From Acidobacteriota bacterium (GTDB lineage: Bacteria > Acidobacteriota > Thermoanaerobaculia > Multivoradales > JAHEKO01): a DNA stretch of 51,243 nt. Location of the stretch: positions 1 through 51,243 of the forward strand of contig JAJCXP010000186.1 of NCBI GenBank assembly GCA_029263375.1, given 5' to 3'. Both the position numbers and the translations under genes were made by a program. Positions 43,175-51,243 of the stretch are shown one piece after another (position 1 is the stretch's first letter; each line of letters starts with the position of its first letter). The notes under the pieces are model-generated. The model had not been told where the DNA came from and ran no database searches. It saw only the letters and a program-made list of their open reading frames with translations.

Positions 43175-43225
43175 GGGGCACACACTACGCAATCCGCGCT
43201 CTTTGCGGGTTCCGGACAGTGCCCC
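43175..43225. repeat. Diverged palindromic element related to the inverted repeat at 39874
   Basis: Starts GGGGCACACACTACGCAATC and ends in TGCCCC, so the ends are inverted copies of each other. With one inserted base, the left end lines up with GGGGACACAATACGTAATTC of the first element. It lies between two convergent genes and could serve as a two-way terminator. Relationship is by eye only. Confidence 0.45.
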
Positions 43226-43241
43226 CTAGCCGTCGTTGGCA

Positions 43242-44537
43242 CTAGTCCCCGATGTTCCCCTCGACTCGTCGGCCGTGATGGATCACGAACGCTATTCGCT
43301 CGGTATTCGTGATGTCCTCGATCGGTGAGGCCTCGAGAACAACGAGGTTCGCCTCGTCCCCGGCCGCGACACCGTACCGGCGACCCAGGAACTCGCCGGC
43401 GTCCACGGTCGCGGCAGCGAGCGCCTGCCACGGGGAGAGCCCGGCCTGCACCAGCTTGTAGAGCTCGCGGTGCATCGAGAATCCCTGGATCGTGCCGTAG
43501 TTGCCCGAGTCGGTACCGGTCAGCATGGTGACTCCGGCGTCGGAGAGCGCCTTGACCGACGCCAGGATCAGCGCCTCCCTCTCTGCGGCGCCCGCCGCGT
43601 GCGCGCGAGCTGACTCCGAGGGCTCGTACTCGCGGTAGGCGGCGAGCACGTTCGCGGGAGTGAGCGCCTGGGCCAGGGGGCTGTCGAGGGGGCTCGGCTC
43701 GGCGACGAAGTGGCGGAAGTCGGTGTGCACCGCCAGCGTCGGGATATGGCGCATGCCGCGCGCCGCCATCAGCTTCGCGAGATCCTCGGGAACCGGCTCG
43801 CTCGATGGGGTGTGAGTGATGGCGCTCGCGCCGGCTTCGAGCGCGTCCCGCACGTCCTGCCAGGTATTGATGTGAATCACGGTCTTGATGCTGTTCTCCG
43901 ACGCGGTCGCGACGGCCGCGGTCAGTGTGGCCTTGTCGACCGACGGCATCCGACCGGTGGGCGAGTAGACGACCTTGACCACATCCGGCCTCTTCTGGGC
44001 CAGGTCCGCCACCACGCCGCGCGCCTCGTCCGGGCTGTTCATGGTCCGGGTCGGGATTCCGTACTCGGTGCAGTGCCCTGCCGTGGCGGTGAGGCACGAG
44101 AGGCTCGCGAACAGGTCGGCCCCCGGGGCCTCGCCGGCCCGCTGGCGCTCGCGCAACGTGTACAGAGCGTCCTCCAGCCCGAAGAGGTCGAGAAACGCGG
44201 TCACTCCCGCCTGGAGCATGCGCTCGGCGACGCCGGCCGTTCCGGGCGAGTCGAAAGTGTTTCCGGGCGCCATGTTGCCGTAGGAGTGGGTGTGGAGATC
44301 CACCAGGCCGGGGATGATCCACTTGCCGGCGAGGTCGATCGTCGCGCCCTGGAAGTTCTCTGGCGGAGCCGTGGGCTCGCCGGCGATCGTCCCGTCCAGA
44401 ACGAGCAGATTCGCCCGCCGGATCTCCTGCTTGGCGGGATCAACGATGTTGGCACCGGCCAGGTAGAGATCCTGAGCACCGACGGGGGCAGCGAGCGTGA
44501 CGGCGAACAGGGCAAGTCGGGGAAGTGTCTTCATCAT
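43242..44537 (-). CDS. Secreted amidohydrolase (imidazolonepropionase-like family)
   Basis: 431 residues. Signal peptide MMKTLPRLALFAVTLAAPVG, then the amidohydrolase layout: IIPGLVDLHTHSYG (first metal HxH), KTVIHINTWQDVRDALEAGA (metal His), ITHTPSS, and the catalytic Asp in LTGTDSGNYG; ends GDEANLVVLEASPIEDI. Homologues of this type hydrolyse small cyclic amides or peptides (Xaa-Pro dipeptidase/prolidase-like), here probably in the periplasm. Preceded by GAGGT 8 nt before the first ATG; 21 nt after the amidase stop, so the two hydrolases form a pair. Confidence 0.88.
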   Translation of the reverse strand: MMKTLPRLALFAVTLAAPVGAQDLYLAGANIVDPAKQEIRRANLLVLDGTIAGEPTAPPENFQGATIDLAGKWIIPGLVDLHTHSYGNMAPGNTFDSPGTAGVAERMLQAGVTAFLDLFGLEDALYTLRERQRAGEAPGADLFASLSCLTATAGHCTEYGIPTRTMNSPDEARGVVADLAQKRPDVVKVVYSPTGRMPSVDKATLTAAVATASENSIKTVIHINTWQDVRDALEAGASAITHTPSSEPVPEDLAKLMAARGMRHIPTLAVHTDFRHFVAEPSPLDSPLAQALTPANVLAAYREYEPSESARAHAAGAAEREALILASVKALSDAGVTMLTGTDSGNYGTIQGFSMHRELYKLVQAGLSPWQALAAATVDAGEFLGRRYGVAAGDEANLVVLEASPIEDITNTERIAFVIHHGRRVEGNIGD

Positions 44538-44558
44538 GGTTTCTGACCTCAATCGCTA

Positions 44559-46112
44559 CTAATTGTGTCGCGGATCGATGGGGGTGATTGCGCCGATCGA
44601 CGCCTCGATCGTTTCGGCGGCGGCGAGGCACAGGTCCTCCCGGTACATCGGGCCGATCAGCTGAACCGCCTGCGGCAGCTCGTCAGCGACCATCACCGGT
44701 AGCGCGACCGAAGGAAGACCCAGAAGATTCACGGCGACCGTGAGACGCACCGAACCAAGGAGCGTCTCGACCGCCTCCCGCCCGCCCAGATCCGAGCCGA
44801 CCGGGAAGGGCTGCGCGGTCGACACCGGACCGAGGACCAGAGGGTACTCTTGCTGGAACTCGCTCCAGATCCGAGTCAGGCGGTTGCGCTCGGCCAGCGC
44901 CTGGGCGTATTCCGAGCGATCGAGCGGCGGGACCGCCTCCAGCAGCTGTTCGACGAACTGTCGATTGGCCGCGGAGCCGATTTCGAGCATCAGCGGCAGG
45001 AAGAACTCGCGGATGTCGGCGGCGATCATTCGCGCCCAGAGGTCGGCCGCCTCGACGACCGAGCCCGAGTCGACTTCGTCCACCACATAGCCGGCGGCAG
45101 TCAGAGCGGCGGCCGCTCTCCTCACACCGCCGAGAACCCTCGGATCGACACCAGCTCCTTCGGGATCCACGATCATGGCCACTCGCCGAGGCACCTCGGG
45201 TCCGCCCTCGAGCGGCGCCGGAGTCCACCAGGGATCCCGGGCGTCGGCTCCGCTCATCGAGTGAAGCGCCAGGCGAAGATCGCTCACGCTCCGGGCGAGA
45301 GGTCCGTGAACCAGGAAAAGCTGGATCGTGATGGGGAAGCGGCTCTCCCCGGCGAGGGCGATGGCAGATGCCACCCGGCCGCGCGACGGCCGCAGTGCGG
45401 CGACACCGCAGCACTGAGCCGGGAAGCGGACCGAGCCTCCGTAGTCGTTGCCGATGCCGATCGGCGTCATGCCGGTCGCCACGGCCACTGCGTCGCCGCC
45501 GCTCGACCCGCCCGGGGTGCGTGACGCATCCCACGGGTTCAGGGTCGCGCCGTGCAGTCCGCTCTCGGTGTGGTAGCGCAGCCCCATCTCCGCCATGTTG
45601 GTACGGCCGATGGGAATGGCGCCGGCGGCCTTCAGTTGAGCGACGCACGGCGAGTCGATCGCCACCACGTTCTCTCGGAGCGACGGCAGCCCCTCGGTCG
45701 TTGCCGTGCCGGCGAGATCGAGATTCTCTTTGATCGTGATCGGGACTCCGTGGAGCGGGCCGACCCGCTCGCCCCGAGCGATGGCGCGATCGGCCGCCGC
45801 CGCGTTCTTCAGGGCCTCGTCGCCGAGCACGACGGCTACCGCGTTCAGCTCGGGGTTCACCTGGGCGATGCGATCGAGGTGACTCTGCACAATTGCCACG
45901 CTGGAGACCTCTCGCGTGCTGACCCATCCGGCGAGCGCGCTCGCACTCGCTCGCCACAGCTCGGGTGGCGGTGGGTGAGCGGGGGCGGCGGGAGTTGCGG
46001 AACCTGCGCTCGCCGGGACTCGCGGCCCGGCGAATGCCAGGCCCGTGGTCAATCCGACCACCGACTTGAGTAGGTCCCGGCGCCCGATGGGCTGCTTCAG
46101 TTCGTCGGTCAT
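44559..46112 (-). CDS. Tat-exported amidase (amidase signature family)
   Basis: 517 residues. Twin-arginine start [20 protein letters not shown]. The catalytic triad is visible: Lys in [12 protein letters not shown], cis-Ser in [17 protein letters not shown] and nucleophile Ser in [11 protein letters not shown]. Length and fold match AS-family amidases. The family hydrolyses amides, nitriles or N-acyl compounds; the substrate is not predictable. First gene of a two-gene unit with the amidohydrolase; divergent from the ECF sigma factor. Confidence 0.92.
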   Translation of the reverse strand: MTDELKQPIGRRDLLKSVVGLTTGLAFAGPRVPASAGSATPAAPAHPPPPELWRASASALAGWVSTREVSSVAIVQSHLDRIAQVNPELNAVAVVLGDEALKNAAAADRAIARGERVGPLHGVPITIKENLDLAGTATTEGLPSLRENVVAIDSPCVAQLKAAGAIPIGRTNMAEMGLRYHTESGLHGATLNPWDASRTPGGSSGGDAVAVATGMTPIGIGNDYGGSVRFPAQCCGVAALRPSRGRVASAIALAGESRFPITIQLFLVHGPLARSVSDLRLALHSMSGADARDPWWTPAPLEGGPEVPRRVAMIVDPEGAGVDPRVLGGVRRAAAALTAAGYVVDEVDSGSVVEAADLWARMIAADIREFFLPLMLEIGSAANRQFVEQLLEAVPPLDRSEYAQALAERNRLTRIWSEFQQEYPLVLGPVSTAQPFPVGSDLGGREAVETLLGSVRLTVAVNLLGLPSVALPVMVADELPQAVQLIGPMYREDLCLAAAETIEASIGAITPIDPRHN

Positions 46113-46180
46113 GCTCGTTTCACCTTTCCAATCGCGGTTCCAGGGGACACGTGAATCACGGCGGTTCGTTGCGGCGGTGC

Positions 46181-46186
46181 CATAAT
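46181..46186 (+). promoter_or_regulatory. Possible -10 box before the ECF sigma factor gene
   Basis: CATAAT (one mismatch to TATAAT) lies 11 nt before the ATG at 46198 in a GC-rich region, with no Shine-Dalgarno between. If used, the transcript would be nearly leaderless. No clear -35 box is seen. Confidence 0.25.
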
Positions 46187-46197
46187 CTCATCCAGCT

Positions 46198-46788
46198 ATG
46201 GACAGCTCGCGGAAGGACCGCGTGACGCAGCTCCTGGTCGAGAGCGTGAGCTCCGGCCCCGAACGCCGCGTCCCGGAGGAGCTCCTGGTCGAAGTCCATG
46301 CTGACCTCCAGCGACTGGCGGTGGGGTACCTGAGCCGGCAGGGACCCGGGCAGACCCTGGAGCCCGCGGCGATCGTGAACGAGGCCTACGTTCGTCTCGT
46401 CAACGGCAGCACGATCGACTGGCGGGGTCGGACCCACTTCTTCGCCGTCGCCGCGCGCGCCATGAAGAATCTCCTGATCGATCATGCTCGCGGCAAGCAC
46501 CGCCTCAAGAGGGGTGGGGATCGGCTGCGGGTGACGTTCGCCGAGGAGCTGTGTTGGCCTGAGGCCGAAGTCGACGGCGAGCGCATCCTGTGGGTACACC
46601 AGGCGCTCGAGAAGCTCAGGGCGCTCGACGAACGGCAGGCTCGGATCGTCGAGCTGCGATTCTTCGCCGGCATGACCTCGGCCGAAGTGGCGGAGACCCT
46701 GAGCGTCTCGCTGCGTACGGTCGAGGGCCACTGGGCGCACGCCCGGGCATGGCTTCTGCGCGAGTTGGAGGCGCCGAAGGCCGGATGA
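46198..46788 (+). CDS. ECF sigma factor (Sig-70_X6 / ECF_SF type)
   Basis: 196 residues. Region 2 includes IVNEAYVRLVNGSTIDWRGR and AVAARAMKNLLIDHAR; region 4 is ALDERQARIVELRFFAGMTS with AEVAETLSVSLRTVEGHW. This group is common in Acidobacteriota and Planctomycetota beside Ser/Thr kinases. Its stop overlaps the kinase start (ATGA), so the kinase may control the factor or its output, replacing an anti-sigma factor. Regulation through the kinase is inference. Confidence 0.92.
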   Translation: MDSSRKDRVTQLLVESVSSGPERRVPEELLVEVHADLQRLAVGYLSRQGPGQTLEPAAIVNEAYVRLVNGSTIDWRGRTHFFAVAARAMKNLLIDHARGKHRLKRGGDRLRVTFAEELCWPEAEVDGERILWVHQALEKLRALDERQARIVELRFFAGMTSAEVAETLSVSLRTVEGHWAHARAWLLRELEAPKAG

Positions 46789-49454
46789 GCGATTCTCGCC
46801 ACGCCCGGGTTCGCGAGATCTTTCTGGGTGCCTGTGAGTTATCGCCGGGCGAGCGTCAAGGCTACATCGACGGCGAGTGCAGTGACGACGACGGGCTACG
46901 GCGAGAGGTGGATTCACTTCTCGAGCATCACCACGAGGCTGTCGGAATCTCGACTGTCGTGCCCGAGGAGACACCGCACCGCTTCCGATCGGGTGAGCTG
47001 TTCGCGAATCGCTACCGGATCGTGTCGCTGCTGGGGGAGGGTGGGATGGGACAGGTCTACCGGGCCGACGACGAAACGCTCGGGGTCCCGGTCGCGGTGA
47101 AGGTCCTGCCGCATCACGCAACTGGTCGAGAGCAGCTGCTCGCGGAGGTGCGACACGCGCGCGAAGTGACCCACCCGGCGGTCTGCCGGGTTCACGACGC
47201 CGGCGAGTGGGAGGGTGAGCTCTACATCACCATGGAGTACGTCGCCGGCGAGGACCTGGCGGCGCTGCTGCGTCGGATCGGGCGAATGCCGCCCGACAAG
47301 GTCCTCGACATCGCCCGGCAGCTCTGCGCAGGACTGGCGGCGTCCCACGCCCGCGGAGTCGTCCATCGCGATCTCAAGCCCGGCAACATCCTGATCGATC
47401 CCGAGGGTCACGTGCGCATCGCGGACTTCGGCGTTGCCGTCGCCCCGGGAGGGGCTTCGGGAGTGGAGCGCATGGCCGGCACGCCGGCCTACATGGCGCC
47501 GGAGCTGCTGCACGGCCGGGGCGCGACCGAGCGCAGCGATCTCTACTCCCTCGGGCTGGTGCTCTACGAGCTCGCCACCGGTCGCCTGCCGTTCGAGGTG
47601 GAGGAGCTTCGTCGTGGCACGGACGGTCTCCAACGATGGCCGCCGGCGCCGCCCTCCCGGTTCGTCTCGGGTCTCGACGCCGCGCTGGAGCGGGCGATCC
47701 TGTGGTGTCTGGCGCCCACTCCGGAGGAACGGCCGGACTCGGCGCTGGCACTCGCGGCGTCTCTCCCGGGGACGGATGCACTATCGCTGGCGGCCGAAGT
47801 GCGGGTCACGCCGTCGCCGGAGATCGTTGCAGCCTCCGGCGGCTCTCCGGCTCTCTCTCACGGCTGGCTCTGGGCGACTCTTGGCGGCCTGCTGCTTCTG
47901 CTCGGAGCCATCCTCGTGTTGGGTGAGAGGCTCTCGATCTTGGAAAAGGCGGCGGTCGTCAAGCCTCCCGAGGTGTTGGCCGACCGGGCTCGGGAGATGG
48001 TGACGGGACTCGGCTACTCGCAGGAGCCGCAAGCGCCTCGCTACGGCTATCTGGACGACCCCGCAGCCTCGGATCCGGAAGCTTCCGTTCTCTTCTGGTA
48101 CCGGCAGCAGTCCGAGCGCGCTCTGCCGGAGGCGACGCGCAGGTACCTCTACACCCGGCCGTTGGTGCCCGATTCGGTGGTGAAGGGCCAGATCGTCGCG
48201 CTCCTGGACCAGAGCGGTCGGCTGGTCTACTTTCAAGCGGACCCAGCGACGCCGCCCGAGACTGCTGACCGCGTCGGCTCGGACGGGATCGACTGGCCTT
48301 CGGCTCTGGCCTTCACCGGTCTCGAGCCGGACAGCTGGACCGCCGCTCCAGCTGGACTCTCCCCGGTCTTCGCCGACAACCGGATGGCCTGGCAGGGAGT
48401 CAGCTCGAAGGGTCGGGAGGTCCGGGTCGAGGGCGCCGCCCTGGACGGGCGAATCGTCTATCTGGCCGTCAGGGACTCTGTCGAAGGCGACGAGGTCGTA
48501 GACGAGCCGTTCGCGGACGACGATCGCGCCGCGTTGCTCTCTCTTTTCGTCGTGCTCATCCTGGTCGCGTCGATACCGCTGGCGTTCCTTAATCTCCGGC
48601 GCAAGCGCGGCGACCGGCGCGGTGCGCGGCGACTTCTCATATTCGTGCTCGCCAACCTGCTGGTGGGCTGGCTCCTCCAGCTCGGATGGATCCCGCACCC
48701 GATGGACGACACCGGAAGCGTGTTCCTGGATCGACTGGCGCCGCTGGCACTGCACGGCCTGTGGCTATGGCTCGGCTACCTGGCTCTGGAGCCGTACGTG
48801 CGCCGGGTCTGGCCGCGAACGCTGGTCTCCTGGAGCCGTGCGCTGGAAGGGCGGTTCCGCGACAGTCTCGTGGGCCGCAGTTTGTTGTTGGGGACCCTGG
48901 CGGGCGCTGTCTTGATGGCGCTGGAGCTGGGGTCCTACTTGATACTGCCGAAGTGGTTGGGTGTCGAGGCGCCAAGCGGACCGTTGGGGGGTCTCTGGCT
49001 ACAGGGCACCCTGAGCACCCCGCTGATGTTCGCCACCGCACTGACCACCGTACCGAGAGCGATCTACGACGGCCTGGTGACTCTGCTGATTCTGGTCCTG
49101 TTGCGTCGGCTTCTGCGCGGACCACGCCGCGCGACCGTCGCTTTCATTGCCGTCTACGGGTTCCTTCTGGTTCTCACCGGGGGCGGGGACCTGGGCATGT
49201 TGTGGCTCACTGCCGGCCTGCCGGCGGCGGCCATCTCCGCGTTTGTCCTTGTCCGTTTCGGAGGCCTGCTGACCTACGTGACAGCTCGGTTCGTGGTCTA
49301 CCTTCTGCACGCGTATCCTCTGACCACCGACTCGGCACTCTGGTACTCCCGAGGTGGATACTTCGCCGTCGGCCTGGTGGCGGTGATCGCGGCCATCGCT
49401 CTCGCGGTGGCAGTTGGCGGTCCGGGCGCGCACCGGCACCGGACCGCCGCCTAG
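46785..49454 (+). CDS. Membrane serine/threonine protein kinase with polytopic C-terminus
   Basis: 889 residues. An N-terminal helical part (1-70, REIFLGACELSPGERQGYID) matches the leader segment seen in sigma-coupled kinases. The kinase domain has the P-loop LGEGGMGQVYRA (84-91), Lys106, HRDLKPGNILID with D196, DFG at 214-216, and GTPAYMAPEL. One membrane helix follows at about 365-385, then an extracytoplasmic region to about 585 (DQSGRLVYFQADPATPPE), and eight or so further hydrophobic segments to the end. The polytopic tail is unusual; it may be a transporter- or sensor-like domain. Coupled to the ECF factor by an ATGA overlap. Confidence 0.93.
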   Translation: MSDSRHARVREIFLGACELSPGERQGYIDGECSDDDGLRREVDSLLEHHHEAVGISTVVPEETPHRFRSGELFANRYRIVSLLGEGGMGQVYRADDETLGVPVAVKVLPHHATGREQLLAEVRHAREVTHPAVCRVHDAGEWEGELYITMEYVAGEDLAALLRRIGRMPPDKVLDIARQLCAGLAASHARGVVHRDLKPGNILIDPEGHVRIADFGVAVAPGGASGVERMAGTPAYMAPELLHGRGATERSDLYSLGLVLYELATGRLPFEVEELRRGTDGLQRWPPAPPSRFVSGLDAALERAILWCLAPTPEERPDSALALAASLPGTDALSLAAEVRVTPSPEIVAASGGSPALSHGWLWATLGGLLLLLGAILVLGERLSILEKAAVVKPPEVLADRAREMVTGLGYSQEPQAPRYGYLDDPAASDPEASVLFWYRQQSERALPEATRRYLYTRPLVPDSVVKGQIVALLDQSGRLVYFQADPATPPETADRVGSDGIDWPSALAFTGLEPDSWTAAPAGLSPVFADNRMAWQGVSSKGREVRVEGAALDGRIVYLAVRDSVEGDEVVDEPFADDDRAALLSLFVVLILVASIPLAFLNLRRKRGDRRGARRLLIFVLANLLVGWLLQLGWIPHPMDDTGSVFLDRLAPLALHGLWLWLGYLALEPYVRRVWPRTLVSWSRALEGRFRDSLVGRSLLLGTLAGAVLMALELGSYLILPKWLGVEAPSGPLGGLWLQGTLSTPLMFATALTTVPRAIYDGLVTLLILVLLRRLLRGPRRATVAFIAVYGFLLVLTGGGDLGMLWLTAGLPAAAISAFVLVRFGGLLTYVTARFVVYLLHAYPLTTDSALWYSRGGYFAVGLVAVIAAIALAVAVGGPGAHRHRTAA

Positions 49455-49480
49455 CCTGAGAAGGGCGAGCTGGGCCGAGC

Positions 49481-50680
49481 CTAGTTCTCACCTCCGATCT
49501 GGCTCAACGCGAGCTCTACTAGTGCCCCGTGGATCTTCCCCATGGCCGCGAGCCGCCGCGGCTTGTTGGTGTCGTAGAGGTCGCTGTTGGTGAAGATGGC
49601 GATGCCGATTCCCAGCTCGGGGAGCATGAAGAAGTCCGTGGAATGACCCACGAAGCTGCCGTTGTGCCAGACGACGCTCCCCTCGCCGGCGGGCTGGACG
49701 ACGAACGCCAGACCCTGCGAGGGAGCGATCTCGGGAAACTGTACCTGCCGCATCTCGCGAGCCGAGGAGCTTCGGAGGATCCGTGACCCCTGGAACTTTC
49801 CAGACTCGAGATGCATCGCAGCGTAGTTGCCGAACTGCCGGGCGCTGGTCTGGAGCATCGAAGACGGGTAGGTCGCGAAGGATGCGAAGGGCATGGCGAG
49901 GTACGCGTTCTTCTTCCGCTTCGCGAGATACGGAACGACCTTGTGCGCGGGATCGATGTTGGCGAGCAGCCAGCTCGACTCGTGCATCTCGAGAGGCCCG
50001 AAGAGGCGCTCCTGCGTGAACGCTTCGAGGCTCGATCCGGAGACGGTCTCGATCAAGTAGCCGAGAAGTCCGTATCCGATGTTCGTGTAGACGAAGCCCT
50101 CGCCTGGCGCCCACGGGTGGAAGCTGGCGTCCGGGTCGAAGAAGTCGCTGCCTTCGAGCAGGTACCGGGTCAGCACCTCCTCGAGCGACAGGGGGTAGTC
50201 CCCGATGGCGTGAAGCAGATCTGCGATCTGATGGGCGAGGCTGTCGGAAATGCTCGACGTGTGAGTCGCGAGCTGGCGCGCGGTGATCGGCGTATCCGGG
50301 TGCTTCGGGTTGCGCACCGCGAACGGCAGATAGCTGTTGATGTCCTCGTCGAGATCCAGCAGTCCGTCGTCGACGAGCTGCATCGCTGCCGTCGCCGTGA
50401 CCGTCTTCGAGATCGAGGCGGTCAGAAAGACCGTGTCGGGTGTGACCGGAACCTGCTCTTCGATGTTGGCCCAGCCGTAGCCGCCGGTCCAGGTCGTCTG
50501 GCCGTCGACGACCACCACTGCGGAAAGTCCCGGGATTCGGGCCTTGCGCATCTGCTTCTGAATCAGTTGGTCGATGTCGGTCGCGCCGGCCTGTGGAGTG
50601 AGCGCGGCCAGCAGCAGTGCGGTGGCGGTGGCGAGGGTGCGTAGGGTCCTGCGAATCGTTGTCGTGTGTGAGTTGGGCAT
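49481..50680 (-). CDS. Secreted beta-lactamase-fold serine hydrolase (S12 family)
   Basis: 399 residues. Signal peptide with hydrophobic core ATATALLLAALTPQAGA. The active site has SISK in FLTASISKTVTATAAM, YTN in FVYTNIGYGLLGYLIE (canonical YxN) and HNG in VWHNGSFVGHSTD near the C-terminus, all three S12 motifs in order. Homologues are esterases, D-aminopeptidases or PBP4*-like enzymes. It is separate from the hydrolase at 41832-43124, which lacks the YxN Asn. Convergent with the kinase gene. Confidence 0.9.
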   Translation of the reverse strand: MPNSHTTTIRRTLRTLATATALLLAALTPQAGATDIDQLIQKQMRKARIPGLSAVVVVDGQTTWTGGYGWANIEEQVPVTPDTVFLTASISKTVTATAAMQLVDDGLLDLDEDINSYLPFAVRNPKHPDTPITARQLATHTSSISDSLAHQIADLLHAIGDYPLSLEEVLTRYLLEGSDFFDPDASFHPWAPGEGFVYTNIGYGLLGYLIETVSGSSLEAFTQERLFGPLEMHESSWLLANIDPAHKVVPYLAKRKKNAYLAMPFASFATYPSSMLQTSARQFGNYAAMHLESGKFQGSRILRSSSAREMRQVQFPEIAPSQGLAFVVQPAGEGSVVWHNGSFVGHSTDFFMLPELGIGIAIFTNSDLYDTNKPRRLAAMGKIHGALVELALSQIGGEN

Positions 50681-50706
50681 GTCGGTGTCTCCTTTGGGAC
50701 AGCGCG

Positions 50707-51138
50707 CTACCGGCGGCTGCCGGCCTCCTGATCGCGCTCTGCAGCGAGCTTCTCTCTGGCGACCTGAACCTTCTCGTCGTCCGCGAGCGGCTCGCAGTCG
50801 ATCAGGTCGTTCTCCTCGATGGTCTCGACGTCAGGCTGTTCGTAGAGCTTGATCCGCACGTCGGCCGAAGCGCCGCGACCGCCGTCGTACGGGCCGCCGA
50901 ACTCGCGCTCTCCGACGTTCAAATCCCGGATCTCCATGTGGGAGTAGCCCGCCGCGAGGCAGACCGAGGCGGCCTCCATGAGCGCTGTCCTGGTCGCCTT
51001 GGCTTCGGCTCCGAACACAGTCAGCTTGCGATGGTGGACGACGTACTGCGTGTCCGTGAGCTGCGTGAATTTGACGTCCGCCTGCACGGCCACGGCGCTG
51101 ATCAGCAGGCCCAGTAGTGCGATTCCTGGTTTCTTCAT
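50707..51138 (-). CDS. Small secreted protein of unknown function
   Basis: 143 residues with a signal peptide (MKKPGIALLGLLISAVAVQA). The mature part has beta strands (FTQLTDTQYVVHHRKLTVFG) and an amphipathic helix (TRTALMEAASVCLAAGYSHM), an arrangement like small envelope proteins of the CC0125/CC1285 type, and a charged tail. No catalytic motif is seen. It starts 26 nt upstream of the S12 hydrolase start on the same strand, so the two are probably co-transcribed. Confidence 0.7.
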   Translation of the reverse strand: MKKPGIALLGLLISAVAVQADVKFTQLTDTQYVVHHRKLTVFGAEAKATRTALMEAASVCLAAGYSHMEIRDLNVGEREFGGPYDGGRGASADVRIKLYEQPDVETIEENDLIDCEPLADDEKVQVAREKLAAERDQEAGSRR

Positions 51139-51243
51139 TTTCTATCTCCTGTCTTGGTTTCTGACGGTCGGCGCGGTGCCGGCCTCAGCTGCGGCGGTGA
51201 TGCCGTCTTGCTGAGGTAATCGCCATCGAGCGGAGAAACCCGC
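51139..51243. other. Window end without recognised gene
   Basis: 105 nt upstream of the small secreted protein; presumably its promoter and the edge of another gene. Nothing further can be supported. Confidence 0.3.

Overview
The window is GC-rich, gene-dense bacterial chromosome. It carries a Wzx/Wzy/Wzc-type surface polysaccharide locus, two secreted gingipain-like (C25) proteins, an ECF sigma factor coupled to a membrane Ser/Thr kinase, an ECF42 sigma factor with its YCII partner, and secreted serine hydrolases. This mix, with the coding style, suggests a Gram-negative soil or sediment organism of the Acidobacteriota type (for example Thermoanaerobaculia-like). That assignment is inference from gene content only. 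No rRNA, tRNA, CRISPR array or intact transposase was seen.

Region 1 (1-20759) is the polysaccharide locus. Read in the minus direction from 19272 it encodes a Wza-like export protein, a Wzc-like tyrosine autokinase, a secreted TPR-like protein, a secreted acidic protein and a Wzx flippase. A methyltransferase lies on the plus strand. A tightly overlapping minus-strand operon (12015 to 1) follows: three GT4 glycosyltransferases, a GNAT protein, a Wzy-like membrane protein, a polysaccharide deacetylase, a GT4-phosphoglycosyltransferase fusion, PglD-, PglE- and PglF-like enzymes (the last cut by the window edge) and a PF14907 nucleotidyltransferase. The PglF/E/D plus PglC-like set suggests that the repeat unit starts on a diacetylbacillosamine-type sugar. 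An O-antigen ligase/polymerase-family protein (19392-20759) closes the region.

Region 2 (20751-39710) is the most unusual part. A minus-strand operon encodes an HprK-related kinase, a lasso-type B2 transglutaminase-like protease, a PqqD-like recognition protein and a 543-residue helical-repeat protein. Divergent from it is an asparagine-synthase homologue lacking the catalytic Cys2, as expected of a macrolactam synthetase. About 3.6 kb further on, between two divergent C25 peptidase genes, is a 60-residue ORF with a lasso-type leader motif (Y-x2-P-x-I-x3-G) followed by a Gly-rich tail with an Asp at ring distance. I read this as a dispersed lasso-peptide-like RiPP system (precursor, B1, B2, C and kinase, with no ABC transporter) inside a surface polysaccharide locus and associated with two C25 peptidases. 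One of these is a 3311-residue giant with ten SdrD/Cna-B-like repeats.

Region 3 (39711-51243) is more ordinary. After terminator hairpins and a 35-bp inverted repeat come YCII and ECF42 genes, a serine hydrolase lipoprotein, a second diverged palindrome, and an amidohydrolase and Tat-exported amidase pair. These are followed by an ECF sigma factor overlapping a 889-residue membrane Ser/Thr kinase, a second beta-lactamase-fold hydrolase and a small secreted protein.
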